A stretch of 57,057 bases of DNA from Candidatus Helarchaeota archaeon (GTDB lineage Archaea > Asgardarchaeota > Lokiarchaeia > Helarchaeales > HEL-GB-A): positions 1-57,057 of the forward strand of contig JABXJT010000025.1 of NCBI GenBank assembly GCA_013375455.1, given 5' to 3'. This document shows, piece by piece, positions 9,586 to 18,706 of this stretch. Every line of letters starts with the position of its first letter. Position 1 is the stretch's first letter. The notes below the pieces were generated by a model. The model saw nothing but the letters and a program-made list of their open reading frames with translations, did not search any database and was not told where the DNA came from. A program made the position numbers and the translations under genes.

Positions 9586-9903
9586 ATGGCTGACACCTCA
9601 GACCTTTTATTGAAGGAATCAGGAGTTTCAGGCGTTGTTGAACTCGGTATAGAAGATCCCCAAGTTTTTATTATAATGAAAGCTCTCTCATCGAAGACTC
9701 GCTGGAAGATTTTGAAAAATTTAAAACATCGATTAGATGTGTGTCAAACTGCTAAGAAATTAAAACAGACTGAGGCAAATATCAGTGCTCAAATTAAAAT
9801 TCTGGAAAAAGCCAACCTTGTAACTCCAAAATATGAAGCAGGGCGCCATGGAGTTAGAAAATTTTGCGAGTTAAATTGTAATCAACTTATTATAACAATA
9901 TAA
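9586..9903 (+). CDS. ArsR-like winged-helix DNA-binding protein
   Basis: A 105-residue protein whose central part, from MKALSSKTRWKILKNLKH through the recognition helix region QTEANISAQIKILEKANLV to the wing segment TPKYEAGRHGVRKF, matches the ArsR/HTH_20 winged-helix pattern. It probably acts as a dimeric transcription regulator. The paired metal-binding cysteines of classic ArsR are absent, although single cysteines occur (DVCQTA, KFCELNC). It precedes the small GTPase gene by 141 bases and is divergent from the radical SAM gene across a palindrome-rich spacer, so either may be its target. Confidence 0.8.
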   Translation: MADTSDLLLKESGVSGVVELGIEDPQVFIIMKALSSKTRWKILKNLKHRLDVCQTAKKLKQTEANISAQIKILEKANLVTPKYEAGRHGVRKFCELNCNQLIITI

Positions 9904-10044
9904 ATTTTAAAATCTCGTGAATTATTTCTCAGTGGTTTATCAATAATTACAGTATCTTTTAAAAGCGTAAACAAATATTTACATTTAGAAACTCGTAGTA
10001 ATAGAATTGAACAAAAGAGATCAAATCTGGAGGTAAAGAGTAAG

Positions 10045-10563
10045 ATGCACATCCTTAAGTTATGCGTCCTTGGTGACGGGGCAGTCGGGAAGACCTCGAT
10101 CATCATTCGGCACGTGGATAAACGATTTGAAGAAGAATATAAGCCTACAATCGGCTTTGATATTGCTCTTAAAACAATGAAAATCGAGGAGGGAGGTATA
10201 GAAGCTGAACTCCTTATCTGGGACATTGCGGGACAGGCGATCTTCGAGAAGATTCGCGAAGAATACCTCCAAGGAACTAATGGGGCCCTTATCTTGTTCG
10301 ACTTAACGAATAAAGAGTCATTTGATCACGTGGAGGATTGGATTCGTGAATTAACTAAATTCGCGGGAAAGGTCCCTTTTGTTGTTGTTGGGAATAAAGC
10401 CGATTTATCGGATCAACGGGCAGTTTCGGAAGATGATGGCAAGAAACGCGCTGAAGAATTAGAGGGTGTTGATTACATTGAGACCTCGGCTAAAACTGGA
10501 GATAAAGTCGAGGATGCTTTTAAAAAAATCATCAAGGAAATACTGGGAACTTTTAAAAAGTGA
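10045..10563 (+). CDS. Ras/Rab-like small GTPase
   Basis: A complete 172-residue small GTPase with all five G motifs: G1 GDGAVGKTS (10-18, K16 and T17 numbered as in Ras), G2 threonine in KPTIGFD, G3 WDIAGQ, G4 NKAD and G5 ETSAK. It should bind and hydrolyse GTP; the catalytic Gln is kept. The G3 motif has Ile where eukaryotic members usually have Thr (DTAGQ). The protein ends in KKIIKEILGTFKK with no C-terminal cysteine, so it cannot be prenylated in the eukaryotic way; membrane recruitment would need a partner or the basic tail. Expanded Ras-like GTPases are a hallmark of Asgard archaea. The ribosome site GGAGGTAA precedes the ATG. Potential partners in the window are the roadblock and longin-like proteins. 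Confidence 0.95.
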   Translation: MHILKLCVLGDGAVGKTSIIIRHVDKRFEEEYKPTIGFDIALKTMKIEEGGIEAELLIWDIAGQAIFEKIREEYLQGTNGALILFDLTNKESFDHVEDWIRELTKFAGKVPFVVVGNKADLSDQRAVSEDDGKKRAEELEGVDYIETSAKTGDKVEDAFKKIIKEILGTFKK

Positions 10564-10607
10564 ACACATCTTTACTTATCTTTCTTCTATAATTTTATTT
10601 TTACTTT

Positions 10608-11750
10608 CTAACTAATTCCCAGCAGTCCTCCAAATCCTGCAATCCCGACTCGGAGTGCATCATTGGGACAAGTTTCCACGCAACAAAGACAATTTACGCA
10701 TTTTTTTCGATTGAAACTTGGGTAGGGATTCATAGTAATTGCGTCTCCAGGGCAAATTTTTGCGCAATTTCCACATTTTATGCATTTTTTTCGCTTCAAT
10801 CGAGGTATTTTTTTAGTATAGCGGTAAATAATTGGACCAAAAAGACCGCTAGCCCATCCAATGCCCTTTCCAGGTAATCGAAATGGTTTAATTAATTTTA
10901 CGTCTTCTAAAGGGGACCCTAAAATCTCGATGTTATTAAGATCTCCAACCCCTAAATTGCGTTCAGCACACATTCGGACGTGCGGCACTTCTTTAAGAGC
11001 GTCATACCCGATAACAGCGATAGCCACGGTGTCTACAGCTACGGGGTCAAAGCCTCCAATGATCAAATTTAACGTGCGTAGCGGTCCGGATGAAGGGCCA
11101 CCTCGACCTTCCATACCCTCTAAGGCATCCATAATACATAATTGAGGCTTATTAGCAAGGTAACTGTATAGGTCAGTGATAACTGTAGAAAATGATTCGG
11201 TTGAGGTACCCTTTAAATGATTTTTGGCTTTGATACCACCTGGTTGGATTCCCCAGTAATTTTTTATGCAGCCGGTATATATGGTGAGTCCATGTGTCTT
11301 CAATCTTGGGAGATTAATTATGAGATCGACTTCTTCAATAATTGGGGCGATTGTAGTTTCTGTTAAACGAATTCCTTCAGGTATTTGAACTTGGATCGGG
11401 GGTTTGCCCCCATCGAATTCTACATAATTTATGCCTGATTCCTCAATAACATCCATAATTCCTAAATTTTCAAAAATTTTTCGTGATTTTTTTGCAAGGA
11501 GCCCTGGGGAGTCCCCAATAAATAACTGGTATTCCTGGCCTTCCTTTATTTCTTTAATAACATTAATAGTCTCGTGAATGACTTCGGGAGTTGTCGCGGC
11601 TTCCTTTTTATCCTGCAGACAGTTTGGTTTAAGCAAAATTTTCTTGGCGACCTTGATCTTGTCATATCCAAGGAGGTCAATACATTGTCTTATACCATCA
11701 AATAGATTAGCATGATCGGTTGTTCTAACGAGAGAAACCTTAGTATTCAT
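10608..11750 (-). CDS. DUF362 protein with two [4Fe-4S] ferredoxin motifs
   Basis: The first 290 residues match the DUF362 family (KILLKPNCLQDK near 40, then IINLPRLKTHGLT, YTGCIKNYWG and ALEGMEGRGGP). The C-terminus carries two clusters of CxxCxxCxxxC type: CIKCGNCAKICP and CVNCLCCVETCP. Members are cytoplasmic redox proteins of uncertain substrate; some act in cofactor or methyl-transfer metabolism. It is convergent with the small GTPase gene and not clearly in an operon; the methyltransferase gene upstream in the same orientation ends 42 bases before this start, so co-transcription is possible. Confidence 0.88.
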   Translation of the reverse strand: MNTKVSLVRTTDHANLFDGIRQCIDLLGYDKIKVAKKILLKPNCLQDKKEAATTPEVIHETINVIKEIKEGQEYQLFIGDSPGLLAKKSRKIFENLGIMDVIEESGINYVEFDGGKPPIQVQIPEGIRLTETTIAPIIEEVDLIINLPRLKTHGLTIYTGCIKNYWGIQPGGIKAKNHLKGTSTESFSTVITDLYSYLANKPQLCIMDALEGMEGRGGPSSGPLRTLNLIIGGFDPVAVDTVAIAVIGYDALKEVPHVRMCAERNLGVGDLNNIEILGSPLEDVKLIKPFRLPGKGIGWASGLFGPIIYRYTKKIPRLKRKKCIKCGNCAKICPGDAITMNPYPSFNRKKCVNCLCCVETCPNDALRVGIAGFGGLLGIS

Positions 11751-11791
11751 TGATCAACTTTAAAAGGAGAATTATTTAAATTTTGGCACTC

Positions 11792-12673
11792 TCATATTAC
11801 TTGAACGCGATAGACCTTTATAGGAAGCTTTTTATAGAATTCTTCTCCGATGTGTTCCTTCAAGAATGCGAGATGGTAGGTCAGGGTGTATTGATACTCA
11901 ATGAACTCCGTCACTTTTTCTTTGGTCCATCCAATATGCTTGAGGAATTGGTAGTTGAACTCAATGACCTCCTTGACTATAGAGGGTTTTTTATAGAATG
12001 ATTTCATGCTCATCTCCGCGACCTCAATGTACTTTTGAGTGATTGGAACTCGATATTCCATAGTATAGGTGAATTCTTCGAGTGGGAGTCGGTTCTTCCA
12101 ACAGAAGGCGTGGAAATGCGTCAGACCGGTATCAATTCCCATAAAATCCATAGCTTTCTGTAAATCTCTGTAGATAGTTTCGAGTAATTCGTTGCGAGGG
12201 CTGACTGTATAGTTGAGGGTATCTACGTGGATGACGATTAATTTTCCAGGATGTTTCAGGACGCGAAGCATTTCAGTGATGACGTGATAGGGGTTCGAAA
12301 CGAATTCGAGGAGTCCAAATGAGGCGACTATATCAAAGAATAAAGGGGGATACTCTATTTTATTAGCATCTCCAACTTTAAGGCGCATATTAGGACGTCT
12401 TGCCCAGTGTTTATTTCCATAATTCACCAACTGGATATCCTGGTCAATGCCGATGACGTTTCCATCTTTTCTAAGCAGTGGACCAAGCAATTTCCCGACT
12501 GTTCCTATCCCGCATCCTACATCGAGGATGTATTCATTGCCCTCGAGATTAAAAATCGGTTTTATAAAGTGTCTGAGTGCTCGGTCCTTGGCATACATGC
12601 TACGGGACTCTTTAGAGTACTCGATAAAGTCCCACCTCAATTCAGGTCCCAAGTTATGAACCGGATTGACCAC
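11792..12673 (-). CDS. Class I SAM-dependent methyltransferase
   Basis: A 293-residue methyltransferase with the Rossmann motif I ILDVGCGIGTVGKLL, an acidic motif II (VIGIDQD), motif III (LKVGDANKIEYPP) and motif IV region FDIVASFGLLEFV, followed by LRVLKHPGKLIVIHVD. The C-terminal 100 residues are rich in aromatic residues and may form the substrate cap. The substrate (lipid, quinone, small molecule or protein) cannot be told. The gene lies 42 bases upstream of the DUF362 gene in the same direction. Confidence 0.85.
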   Translation of the reverse strand: MVNPVHNLGPELRWDFIEYSKESRSMYAKDRALRHFIKPIFNLEGNEYILDVGCGIGTVGKLLGPLLRKDGNVIGIDQDIQLVNYGNKHWARRPNMRLKVGDANKIEYPPLFFDIVASFGLLEFVSNPYHVITEMLRVLKHPGKLIVIHVDTLNYTVSPRNELLETIYRDLQKAMDFMGIDTGLTHFHAFCWKNRLPLEEFTYTMEYRVPITQKYIEVAEMSMKSFYKKPSIVKEVIEFNYQFLKHIGWTKEKVTEFIEYQYTLTYHLAFLKEHIGEEFYKKLPIKVYRVQVI

Positions 12674-12937
12674 CTATTTCACCAGTAATGTAATGTATGC
12701 CTACTAATATTTGATAGAGTTATGGTTTAAAAAGATTTTCACCAAGACTTTCTAAAAACCGCGAGAAAAATTTCAACCCTGACAAATATCTCTAGATGAT
12801 TTTGTTCTAACCAATTAGCGATTGATACTATTTCAACTCTTCTCTAACCGGTTTATTTACTGCTGTCCTCGCATCTCTTGGAGGTAATGAATATTTAAAC
12901 TCTATAATAAACCTGAACTTAATCATCTTTTTGATTA

Positions 12938-13684
12938 TTAAGGGATTTGATGGGGTTTTAACTTATGTTTACAGACGGGACATTTGCCTTTGATTTTCAA
13001 CCATTCTAAAAGATGGTCAGTATGGGAGGAAGCACCACAGTAGGGACAACTACTGAATTCACCCTGACCTATGATGAGATTACAGACGCCACATTTTTTA
13101 AATTCAGCACCACATTCTGGACAGCTCGGAATCGTCGCGGCAGAGGGTAATGCCGCATTGCAATATGGGCATTTTAATTCCTTTGCCTTGAGTTCGTCCT
13201 TGTATAGATCAAAAGTTTCCTTTACGGAATCTAGATGTCCGTGTATCCAATTATTCGTCGTGAGTTCAATGAGAATCTTTTGAGCATTATGCTTCGTGGT
13301 ATCAAATTCCTTAGCTAAGAGGTCCAGGGGGATTTGATCACTAGATTGGCGCTTTTGGAGCGAATCAATCACATCGTGACAGTATCGAAAATCGTAATAG
13401 TGATCAGGAAATACGAGGATGCCCCTTAAATTGCCTTCACGAGCAAGATCTAGCAGAATATCACGGGCAGTATACTCCTCAATTCCAAGGGATTTAGCGA
13501 TTTTATCGACACTACTGTGAGTAATGGAGGTATTTTGTAGATATTCCACGATTCTTTTCCGGTTAGCTTTCATTTCCCGTTTTACTTCAGGTTTTTGGAA
13601 AAAAATATAATAAAGAAGAGATACTATTGTTCCAATTAGGACTAGTCCTAAAACAAAAAGCACCCAAAATAAATTAATTTGCAA
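12938..13684 (-). CDS. Membrane-anchored protein with winged-helix region, zinc ribbon and RING-like module
   Basis: The product (248 residues, TTG start) has an N-terminal membrane helix (about 5-29), one or two winged-helix-like segments (about 40-150: VDKIAKSLGIEEYTARDIL and LAKEFDTTKHNAQKIL), a zinc ribbon (C172, C175, C188, C191) and a C-terminal cysteine/histidine module (C198, C201, C213, C216, H221, H224, C235, C238). The tail HTDHLLEWLKIKGKCPVC follows the RING-H2 pattern of H-x2-C/H, a Leu-x2-Trp-Leu stretch and CPxC. Asgard archaea are known to encode RING-type proteins, so an E3-like ligase anchored at the membrane is a reasonable inference; a double zinc ribbon without ligase activity is the alternative. 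No E1 or E2 gene is adjacent. Confidence 0.65.
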   Translation of the reverse strand: MQINLFWVLFVLGLVLIGTIVSLLYYIFFQKPEVKREMKANRKRIVEYLQNTSITHSSVDKIAKSLGIEEYTARDILLDLAREGNLRGILVFPDHYYDFRYCHDVIDSLQKRQSSDQIPLDLLAKEFDTTKHNAQKILIELTTNNWIHGHLDSVKETFDLYKDELKAKELKCPYCNAALPSAATIPSCPECGAEFKKCGVCNLIIGQGEFSSCPYCGASSHTDHLLEWLKIKGKCPVCKHKLKPHQIP

Positions 13685-13744
13685 AATAGCTCACAGTAAT
13701 TATTTATGGCATGAATTTTAATATTTGTATCGGATGCGATAAAG

Positions 13745-15376
13745 ATGCCTGATGAATCATATGAAGAGAAGATGAAGATATCGCGCGAAATCCGAGAAAG
13801 GCTCATTCAAGCAGACGAAGCAATTAAGAACAATAAGGTAAGAGAGGCAGCCAATCATTATAAAACTGCAGCAGAATTATCTAAAACTTTGGGTCATAAT
13901 GAAATATCTATTGATTATTTCAATAAGGCGCATGAATTGATGAAATCGATTGGAGAGACATTTCCGACAGAAGTGCCGCCACCAATCAAGTTACCAGCTT
14001 CGGTGGGAAAGCCAGTTGGGGTTATGCCCATCTCAGACCATCTCGAGGACGTGATGAAAAGGGCTGATAGAGCAATTACAGAAGGGAAGTTTAGTGAAGC
14101 TGCCAAAGTTTATGAAGAAGCTGCGCGGAGTATCCCAGCAGAAGCTGAAAGATTGTTGAGTGAGGCTATAGAACTTCGAAAAAAAGAGAAAAATTTAATC
14201 GTAACCAGGAAGGAAATTCAGCGAAAAACGTCTCATAAGCAAGAATATGAAGAGACTTTGGAAAAAATTAAGGAAGCACTAGAAAATGGGAAGTATCAAG
14301 AACTTGTGACGCTTTATGGACGAGCAGCGGTTTTAGCTGAAAGACTTGGCAAGAGATCAGAGGCAGGGGAATACAGGAAAGCCGCGATTGAAGCAAAAAG
14401 AAAAGTAATCAAGACGAGGAAGGTCGACCCAAAAGCAGGTCGGATAGAGTTAGTAAAGCAGTACACCGAACTTCTGAAACAAATTAAAGTGTTCTTAGAT
14501 GAAAAAATGTGGCAAGAAGCAGCTGATGGCTATCTAAAAGCAGCACAATTTTCATATGAACTGGAAGAATTTGATCGAGCGAAACAATTTAAAGAGAAAG
14601 CCGCTAAAATCCAGGAACATGCTGATATTTTAGAACATGAGACTCAATTGAAAAAGAGAGAAAGAGCCTTAAAAGAAGAAATCGAAGCACTCGATCCTGA
14701 AAAGGATACAGATACGTTAATCCAATCTTGTGGTGAGCTCTCAAAAATTTATCAAGAACTCGAGAACTCTAAAGGTCTAGAAGAAATCAGTAAGAAATTT
14801 GATAAAATAAAGAAAATTCAGGAGCGAAAAAAGTCCTTAAAAAATGCAAATAAAGCAATAGAGGAGGAAGATTACTCGAAAGCTTTGGAACTCTTTCAAG
14901 ATGCCCTTAGAATCTCTATGGACCTGAATGAACCGATCAAAGCAGAAGGCTTCAGAAATATTATCAACGAATTAAGCGGGAAAGTTGATAAAGTAGCGCG
15001 AAGCCGCAAGATGGTAGAAGATCGGGCAGAAATTTTGACCAGCGCCAAGGCAGCAATTGCTGAATCTCCGCCAAATGTTGCAAAAGCGATTCAAGATTAT
15101 AAAGAAGCAGCGCGGATCTCTTTTGAACTCGGAGAGAACGATCTAGCAAATTCGTATCTTCAAACTGCAAGACATATTGAAGAAGATCAAGGGTTGCTTG
15201 TCGAACGAGAAAACTTTATTAAAGAGGCGGAAGCTGCCATTAAAGAAAAAAACTTTGAATTAGCCAGTAAATTTTATGAACAGGCAGCGAAATTTTCTGA
15301 GAGAATTGGTGATGGTTCTGAGGAAAAATACCGCAAAAAAGCAAAAGCTCTACGAGATTTAGCTGAAGAATTATAA
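13745..15376 (+). CDS. TPR-like alpha-solenoid protein
   Basis: The 543-residue product consists of repeated helical hairpins rich in Ala, Glu and Lys. The recurring pattern (IKNNKVREAANHYKTAAELS, ITEGKFSEAAKVYEEAARS, LENGKYQELVTLYGRAAVLA, LDEKMWQEAADGYLKAAQFS, IEEEDYSKALELFQDALRIS, IKEKNFELASKFYEQAAKFS) is typical of tetratricopeptide-like repeats, with coiled-coil linkers. There is no catalytic motif, signal peptide or membrane helix, so a cytoplasmic scaffold or interaction role is likely. It is divergent from the RING-like gene, with only 60 bases between the two starts, so both promoters must lie in that gap. Confidence 0.8.
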   Translation: MPDESYEEKMKISREIRERLIQADEAIKNNKVREAANHYKTAAELSKTLGHNEISIDYFNKAHELMKSIGETFPTEVPPPIKLPASVGKPVGVMPISDHLEDVMKRADRAITEGKFSEAAKVYEEAARSIPAEAERLLSEAIELRKKEKNLIVTRKEIQRKTSHKQEYEETLEKIKEALENGKYQELVTLYGRAAVLAERLGKRSEAGEYRKAAIEAKRKVIKTRKVDPKAGRIELVKQYTELLKQIKVFLDEKMWQEAADGYLKAAQFSYELEEFDRAKQFKEKAAKIQEHADILEHETQLKKRERALKEEIEALDPEKDTDTLIQSCGELSKIYQELENSKGLEEISKKFDKIKKIQERKKSLKNANKAIEEEDYSKALELFQDALRISMDLNEPIKAEGFRNIINELSGKVDKVARSRKMVEDRAEILTSAKAAIAESPPNVAKAIQDYKEAARISFELGENDLANSYLQTARHIEEDQGLLVERENFIKEAEAAIKEKNFELASKFYEQAAKFSERIGDGSEEKYRKKAKALRDLAEEL

Positions 15377-15551
15377 AATTGTATTAAAAATTTGGAAATT
15401 AAAGAGGGGATTACTTTTTTTACTCGAAGCATTAATCATAGCCTAACTCGAAACTCTCCTACTTTTAAAACTTCATTCCTCAAGGTAATTTTTAAAATCC
15501 GATAAATTATCTTAGAAAATAATAATATAATTGTGTTTTGAGGTATTGAAT

Positions 15552-18350
15552 TTGGAATCACTGATTGTCCCGACTTATCTGAGATGTGAGTACCTCGTCA
15601 ATCCATTAGGAATAGACGTGCTCAATCCGCGGCTGAGTTGGATTTTAGAATCATCTGAACGAGCGCAAAATCAAACAGCATATCGTATCTTGGTGTCATC
15701 AAGCAAGGAACTCTTGGAAAAAAATCAGGGAGACCTTTGGGATACTGGTAAAGTCAAATCTAATGAGTCAATTCACATCGTATATGATGGCAAATCGTTG
15801 AAATCACAGATGTATTGTTTCTGGAAAGTGATGGTATGGGATAAAAATGATAATACTTCAGATTGGAGCGAGCCAGCCCATTGGAGTATGGGGTTGCTTG
15901 AGTTTATTGATTGGAAAGCGAAATGGGTTGGACCGAAACCAAAGAAATTCTACTGGTTAAAGCGGAAATTTCCTAAAAAATTTGACCCAGTCTCTCTCCT
16001 TCGAAGATCTTTCTCAGTTGATGATAACATCAAGAGGGCGATGATTTACGTCACAGCCCTTGGAGAGTACGAAATTTATTTGAATGGGAAACGAGTAGGC
16101 GATCATTATCTAGCACCAGAATGGACAGATTACGATGAGCGGGTGCAGTATCAAACATTTAACGTGACAGAATTGTTGAATAAGGGGGAAAATGTAGTTG
16201 GGGCGTTGTTAGCAGATGGATGGTATGCAGGTCACATCGGTCTGACTTTCCTTTACAATCACAGCGTTTATGGAATTGATCGGCGGTTGCGCTTGCAATT
16301 GATAATTGAGCTTAAAGACGGTACCATCCAAGATATTGTCACAGACGCTGATTGGAAAATTTTTAAAGATGGCCCGATCCGAAAGGCCGATCATTTTAAA
16401 GGGGAAGAATTTGATGCCTGTAAAGAACAAACGGGTTGGGATAAACCTGGATTTGATGATTCGGATTGGCCAAATGTAGCCGTTGATGATAAAATCACAA
16501 AAAAGCTCACGGCCCAAATAAATGAGCCAATTCGACTTGTCAAAGAGGTTAAGCCCATAGCCGTAACAGAACCTAAACCTGGGATCTTTATCTATAACCT
16601 TGGGCAAAACATTGCAGGTTGGTGTAAAATTCGCCTCGGTGGGTCAATATTTGAGCCTGATGCGATGGTGACCTTGAAACATGCAGAAATGCTTAAAGAA
16701 GATGGGATGCTCTACCGCCGAAATTTAAAAACAGCAAGAGCAATGGAAAAATACACACTGTGTGGTAGTGAAAAGCGAGAACTCCATCCTCATTTCACTT
16801 ATCATGGATTTCAGTACGTGGGAGTGAAGGGTTTAAAACCCGGCATCAAGCCAGACCTTGATATGGTAACGGGTTGCGCAATAGCCTCAGATACCCCAGT
16901 AGTAGGCGCGTTTGAGAGTTCCGATCCAACTTTAAATCAGTTATGGAGCAACATTATATGGACCCAACGTGATAACTTGATAAGTGTCCCAACGGATTGC
17001 CCCAACCGGTGCGAAAGGTTGGGCTGGATGGGAGATGCGCAGGTTTTTTGCCAGACATCAATCTATAACATGGATATGGCAGCCTTTTACACCAAATGGG
17101 TTAGGGATATAAGAGAAGCCCAGACAAAGGATGGAAAGTATCCTGATTTTGTACCAAATACACGTAAAAAGAAGATAATAGTAAAAAACATTCTCGCTCC
17201 CGCTTGGGCTGATTGTGGGGTGATCATACCATGGACAATGTACCTGAATTATGGTGATAAAACAATTCTTGAGCATCACTTCAAATCTATGAAAAAATTT
17301 ATTGATCACATACATTCAAAAAACTCCGGCTTAGTCTGGAAAAGATACGGGCTGTTACCCATTAAACTACCTTTTGGATTACCTGGATTATCAAATCTTA
17401 CGTACGGTGATTGGTTAAATGGCGATACAATTAAATCGAAAGATTATCCAAAAAAGGGGGCTGCCATACCCACGCAGGTTTTTGCAACTGCATATTTCGC
17501 TCATTCCACAGAACTCCTATCTAAAATGGCCAAAGTTCTTGGCTTGAGCGAGGATTCAGCATACTATGCAGATCTGGCAAAGCGCATCAGAGAGAGATTT
17601 AATGAAGACTTCGTCACTGAAGAGGGAATGATCAAAGGTGATACTCAAGCAGGATATGCCCTTGCGCTCCATTTCAATTTATTGCCCGAGGAGTTGCGTC
17701 CTCAAGCGGTTAAGTATCTGTTGAGAGGGATTGAAAAATATGATAACCGAATCTCTACAGGCTTTTGCTCTACGCTTCCAATGATGCTAGAGCTGACTAA
17801 GAGGAATCACAAAGATGTAGCATATCAGTTGCTGCAGTCAAGACGATTCCCATCTTGGTATTACATGATTGATCAGGGCGCAACTAGCATGTGGGAGCGT
17901 TGGGATGGCTACGTGAAAGGTCGAGGGTTTCAAAGTTGGTTTATGAATTCTTTTAATCACTATTCAATAGGTTCGATAGGCGAATGGATATATCGAGTCA
18001 TCCTCGGTATCAATTTGGACGAAAATCAGCCCGGATATAAACACATAATAATACAACCAAGGCCAGGAGGCACCTTAACTTGGGCTAAGGGACATTATAA
18101 TTCCATACGCGGTAAAATAGGTGTTAATTGGAGCCTAAAAGATGAAAAATTCAATCTGGAGGTCACCATTCCTGCGAATACCTCTGCAACCGTTTATATT
18201 CCTGCCACAGATCCCAATAAAATAACCGAAAGTGGAAAGCCCTTAACAAAGTCAGAAGAAATTGAGCTTGTAGGCTATGAGAATAGTACTGCTCAAATCG
18301 AAATCAAATCAGGGACTTATCGATTTGAATCGAAAATCCTTGTGAAGTAA
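15552..18350 (+). CDS. Alpha-L-rhamnosidase, glycoside hydrolase family 78
   Basis: A multidomain GH78 enzyme. It has the N-terminal beta domain (LRCEYLVNPLGIDVLNPRLSW), a carbohydrate-binding-like segment (YEIYLNGKRVGDHYLAPEWTDY), and the catalytic (alpha/alpha)6 barrel with DCPNRCERLGWMGD and GATSMWERWDGY. Conserved acidic residues, numbered from the upstream TTG at 15531, are D489, E495, D502 and E789. It should release terminal L-rhamnose from glycans. No signal peptide is present, so it acts inside the cell on imported oligosaccharides or in glycan turnover. The GAGGT at 15540-15544 is 7 bases before the TTG at 15552, which I prefer over 15531. The family is mainly bacterial, so horizontal acquisition is plausible. 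No rhamnose pathway genes adjoin it. Confidence 0.92.
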   Translation: MESLIVPTYLRCEYLVNPLGIDVLNPRLSWILESSERAQNQTAYRILVSSSKELLEKNQGDLWDTGKVKSNESIHIVYDGKSLKSQMYCFWKVMVWDKNDNTSDWSEPAHWSMGLLEFIDWKAKWVGPKPKKFYWLKRKFPKKFDPVSLLRRSFSVDDNIKRAMIYVTALGEYEIYLNGKRVGDHYLAPEWTDYDERVQYQTFNVTELLNKGENVVGALLADGWYAGHIGLTFLYNHSVYGIDRRLRLQLIIELKDGTIQDIVTDADWKIFKDGPIRKADHFKGEEFDACKEQTGWDKPGFDDSDWPNVAVDDKITKKLTAQINEPIRLVKEVKPIAVTEPKPGIFIYNLGQNIAGWCKIRLGGSIFEPDAMVTLKHAEMLKEDGMLYRRNLKTARAMEKYTLCGSEKRELHPHFTYHGFQYVGVKGLKPGIKPDLDMVTGCAIASDTPVVGAFESSDPTLNQLWSNIIWTQRDNLISVPTDCPNRCERLGWMGDAQVFCQTSIYNMDMAAFYTKWVRDIREAQTKDGKYPDFVPNTRKKKIIVKNILAPAWADCGVIIPWTMYLNYGDKTILEHHFKSMKKFIDHIHSKNSGLVWKRYGLLPIKLPFGLPGLSNLTYGDWLNGDTIKSKDYPKKGAAIPTQVFATAYFAHSTELLSKMAKVLGLSEDSAYYADLAKRIRERFNEDFVTEEGMIKGDTQAGYALALHFNLLPEELRPQAVKYLLRGIEKYDNRISTGFCSTLPMMLELTKRNHKDVAYQLLQSRRFPSWYYMIDQGATSMWERWDGYVKGRGFQSWFMNSFNHYSIGSIGEWIYRVILGINLDENQPGYKHIIIQPRPGGTLTWAKGHYNSIRGKIGVNWSLKDEKFNLEVTIPANTSATVYIPATDPNKITESGKPLTKSEEIELVGYENSTAQIEIKSGTYRFESKILVK

Positions 18351-18420
18351 TTTTAACGCAAAAAATCTTCTTGTAATGCAATCATTTAGCAAGAGAAGCG
18401 GGATATCTCACTTTGAGGAT

Positions 18421-18428
18421 TTTATATA
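18421..18428 (+). promoter_or_regulatory. TATA box of the Ubl gene
   Basis: TTTATATA preceded by the purine-rich GAGGA lies 35 bases before the GTG at 18463. Initiation about 25 bases downstream would give a leader of about 15 bases carrying the GAGGTG ribosome site (18450-18455). Its location inside the longer reading frame from 18376 argues that the real start is downstream. Confidence 0.6.
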
Positions 18429-18462
18429 CACTTTTTCGAGTAAATTTCTGAGGTGCATTCTC

Positions 18463-18702
18463 GTGACTCAAATGTTAGGCTTTCAACAAATTGTTGTTTC
18501 ACCTGAGCTACTCGAAGAATTTTCACAGAAATGTAGGCGTAAGGATAAGAGGGTGACGGTACGGTGCTTCTTATTACAGTTAGGATATAATCCTAAATTG
18601 TGTAACGTGGCCATTGATGGACAAATGGTTTATGAATTTGAATCGATATACCTCAAGAGCAACCAGCAGATCGCGATAATACCGCAAGTGGCAGGTGGAT
18701 AA
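18463..18702 (+). CDS. Ubiquitin-like / ThiS-MoaD-like protein with C-terminal Gly-Gly
   Basis: A beta-grasp type protein of 79 residues (GTG start) or 76 residues (ATG 18472), the size of ubiquitin and small archaeal modifiers. The second half, LQLGYNPKLCNVAIDGQMVY through LKSNQQIAIIPQVAGG, follows the ThiS/MoaD/SAMP pattern of a conserved V-A-I-D-G turn and a final hydrophobic strand ending in Gly-Gly. The Gly-Gly is the very C-terminus, so no processing protease is needed. It may be a sulfur carrier or a protein modifier; both need an E1-like activator, none of which is in the window. The frame opens further upstream (ATG 18376), but the TATA box at 18421 and GAGGTG at 18450 favour the GTG at 18463. 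The next gene begins 4 bases after the stop. Confidence 0.75.
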   Translation: MTQMLGFQQIVVSPELLEEFSQKCRRKDKRVTVRCFLLQLGYNPKLCNVAIDGQMVYEFESIYLKSNQQIAIIPQVAGG

Positions 18703-18706
18703 TTAA

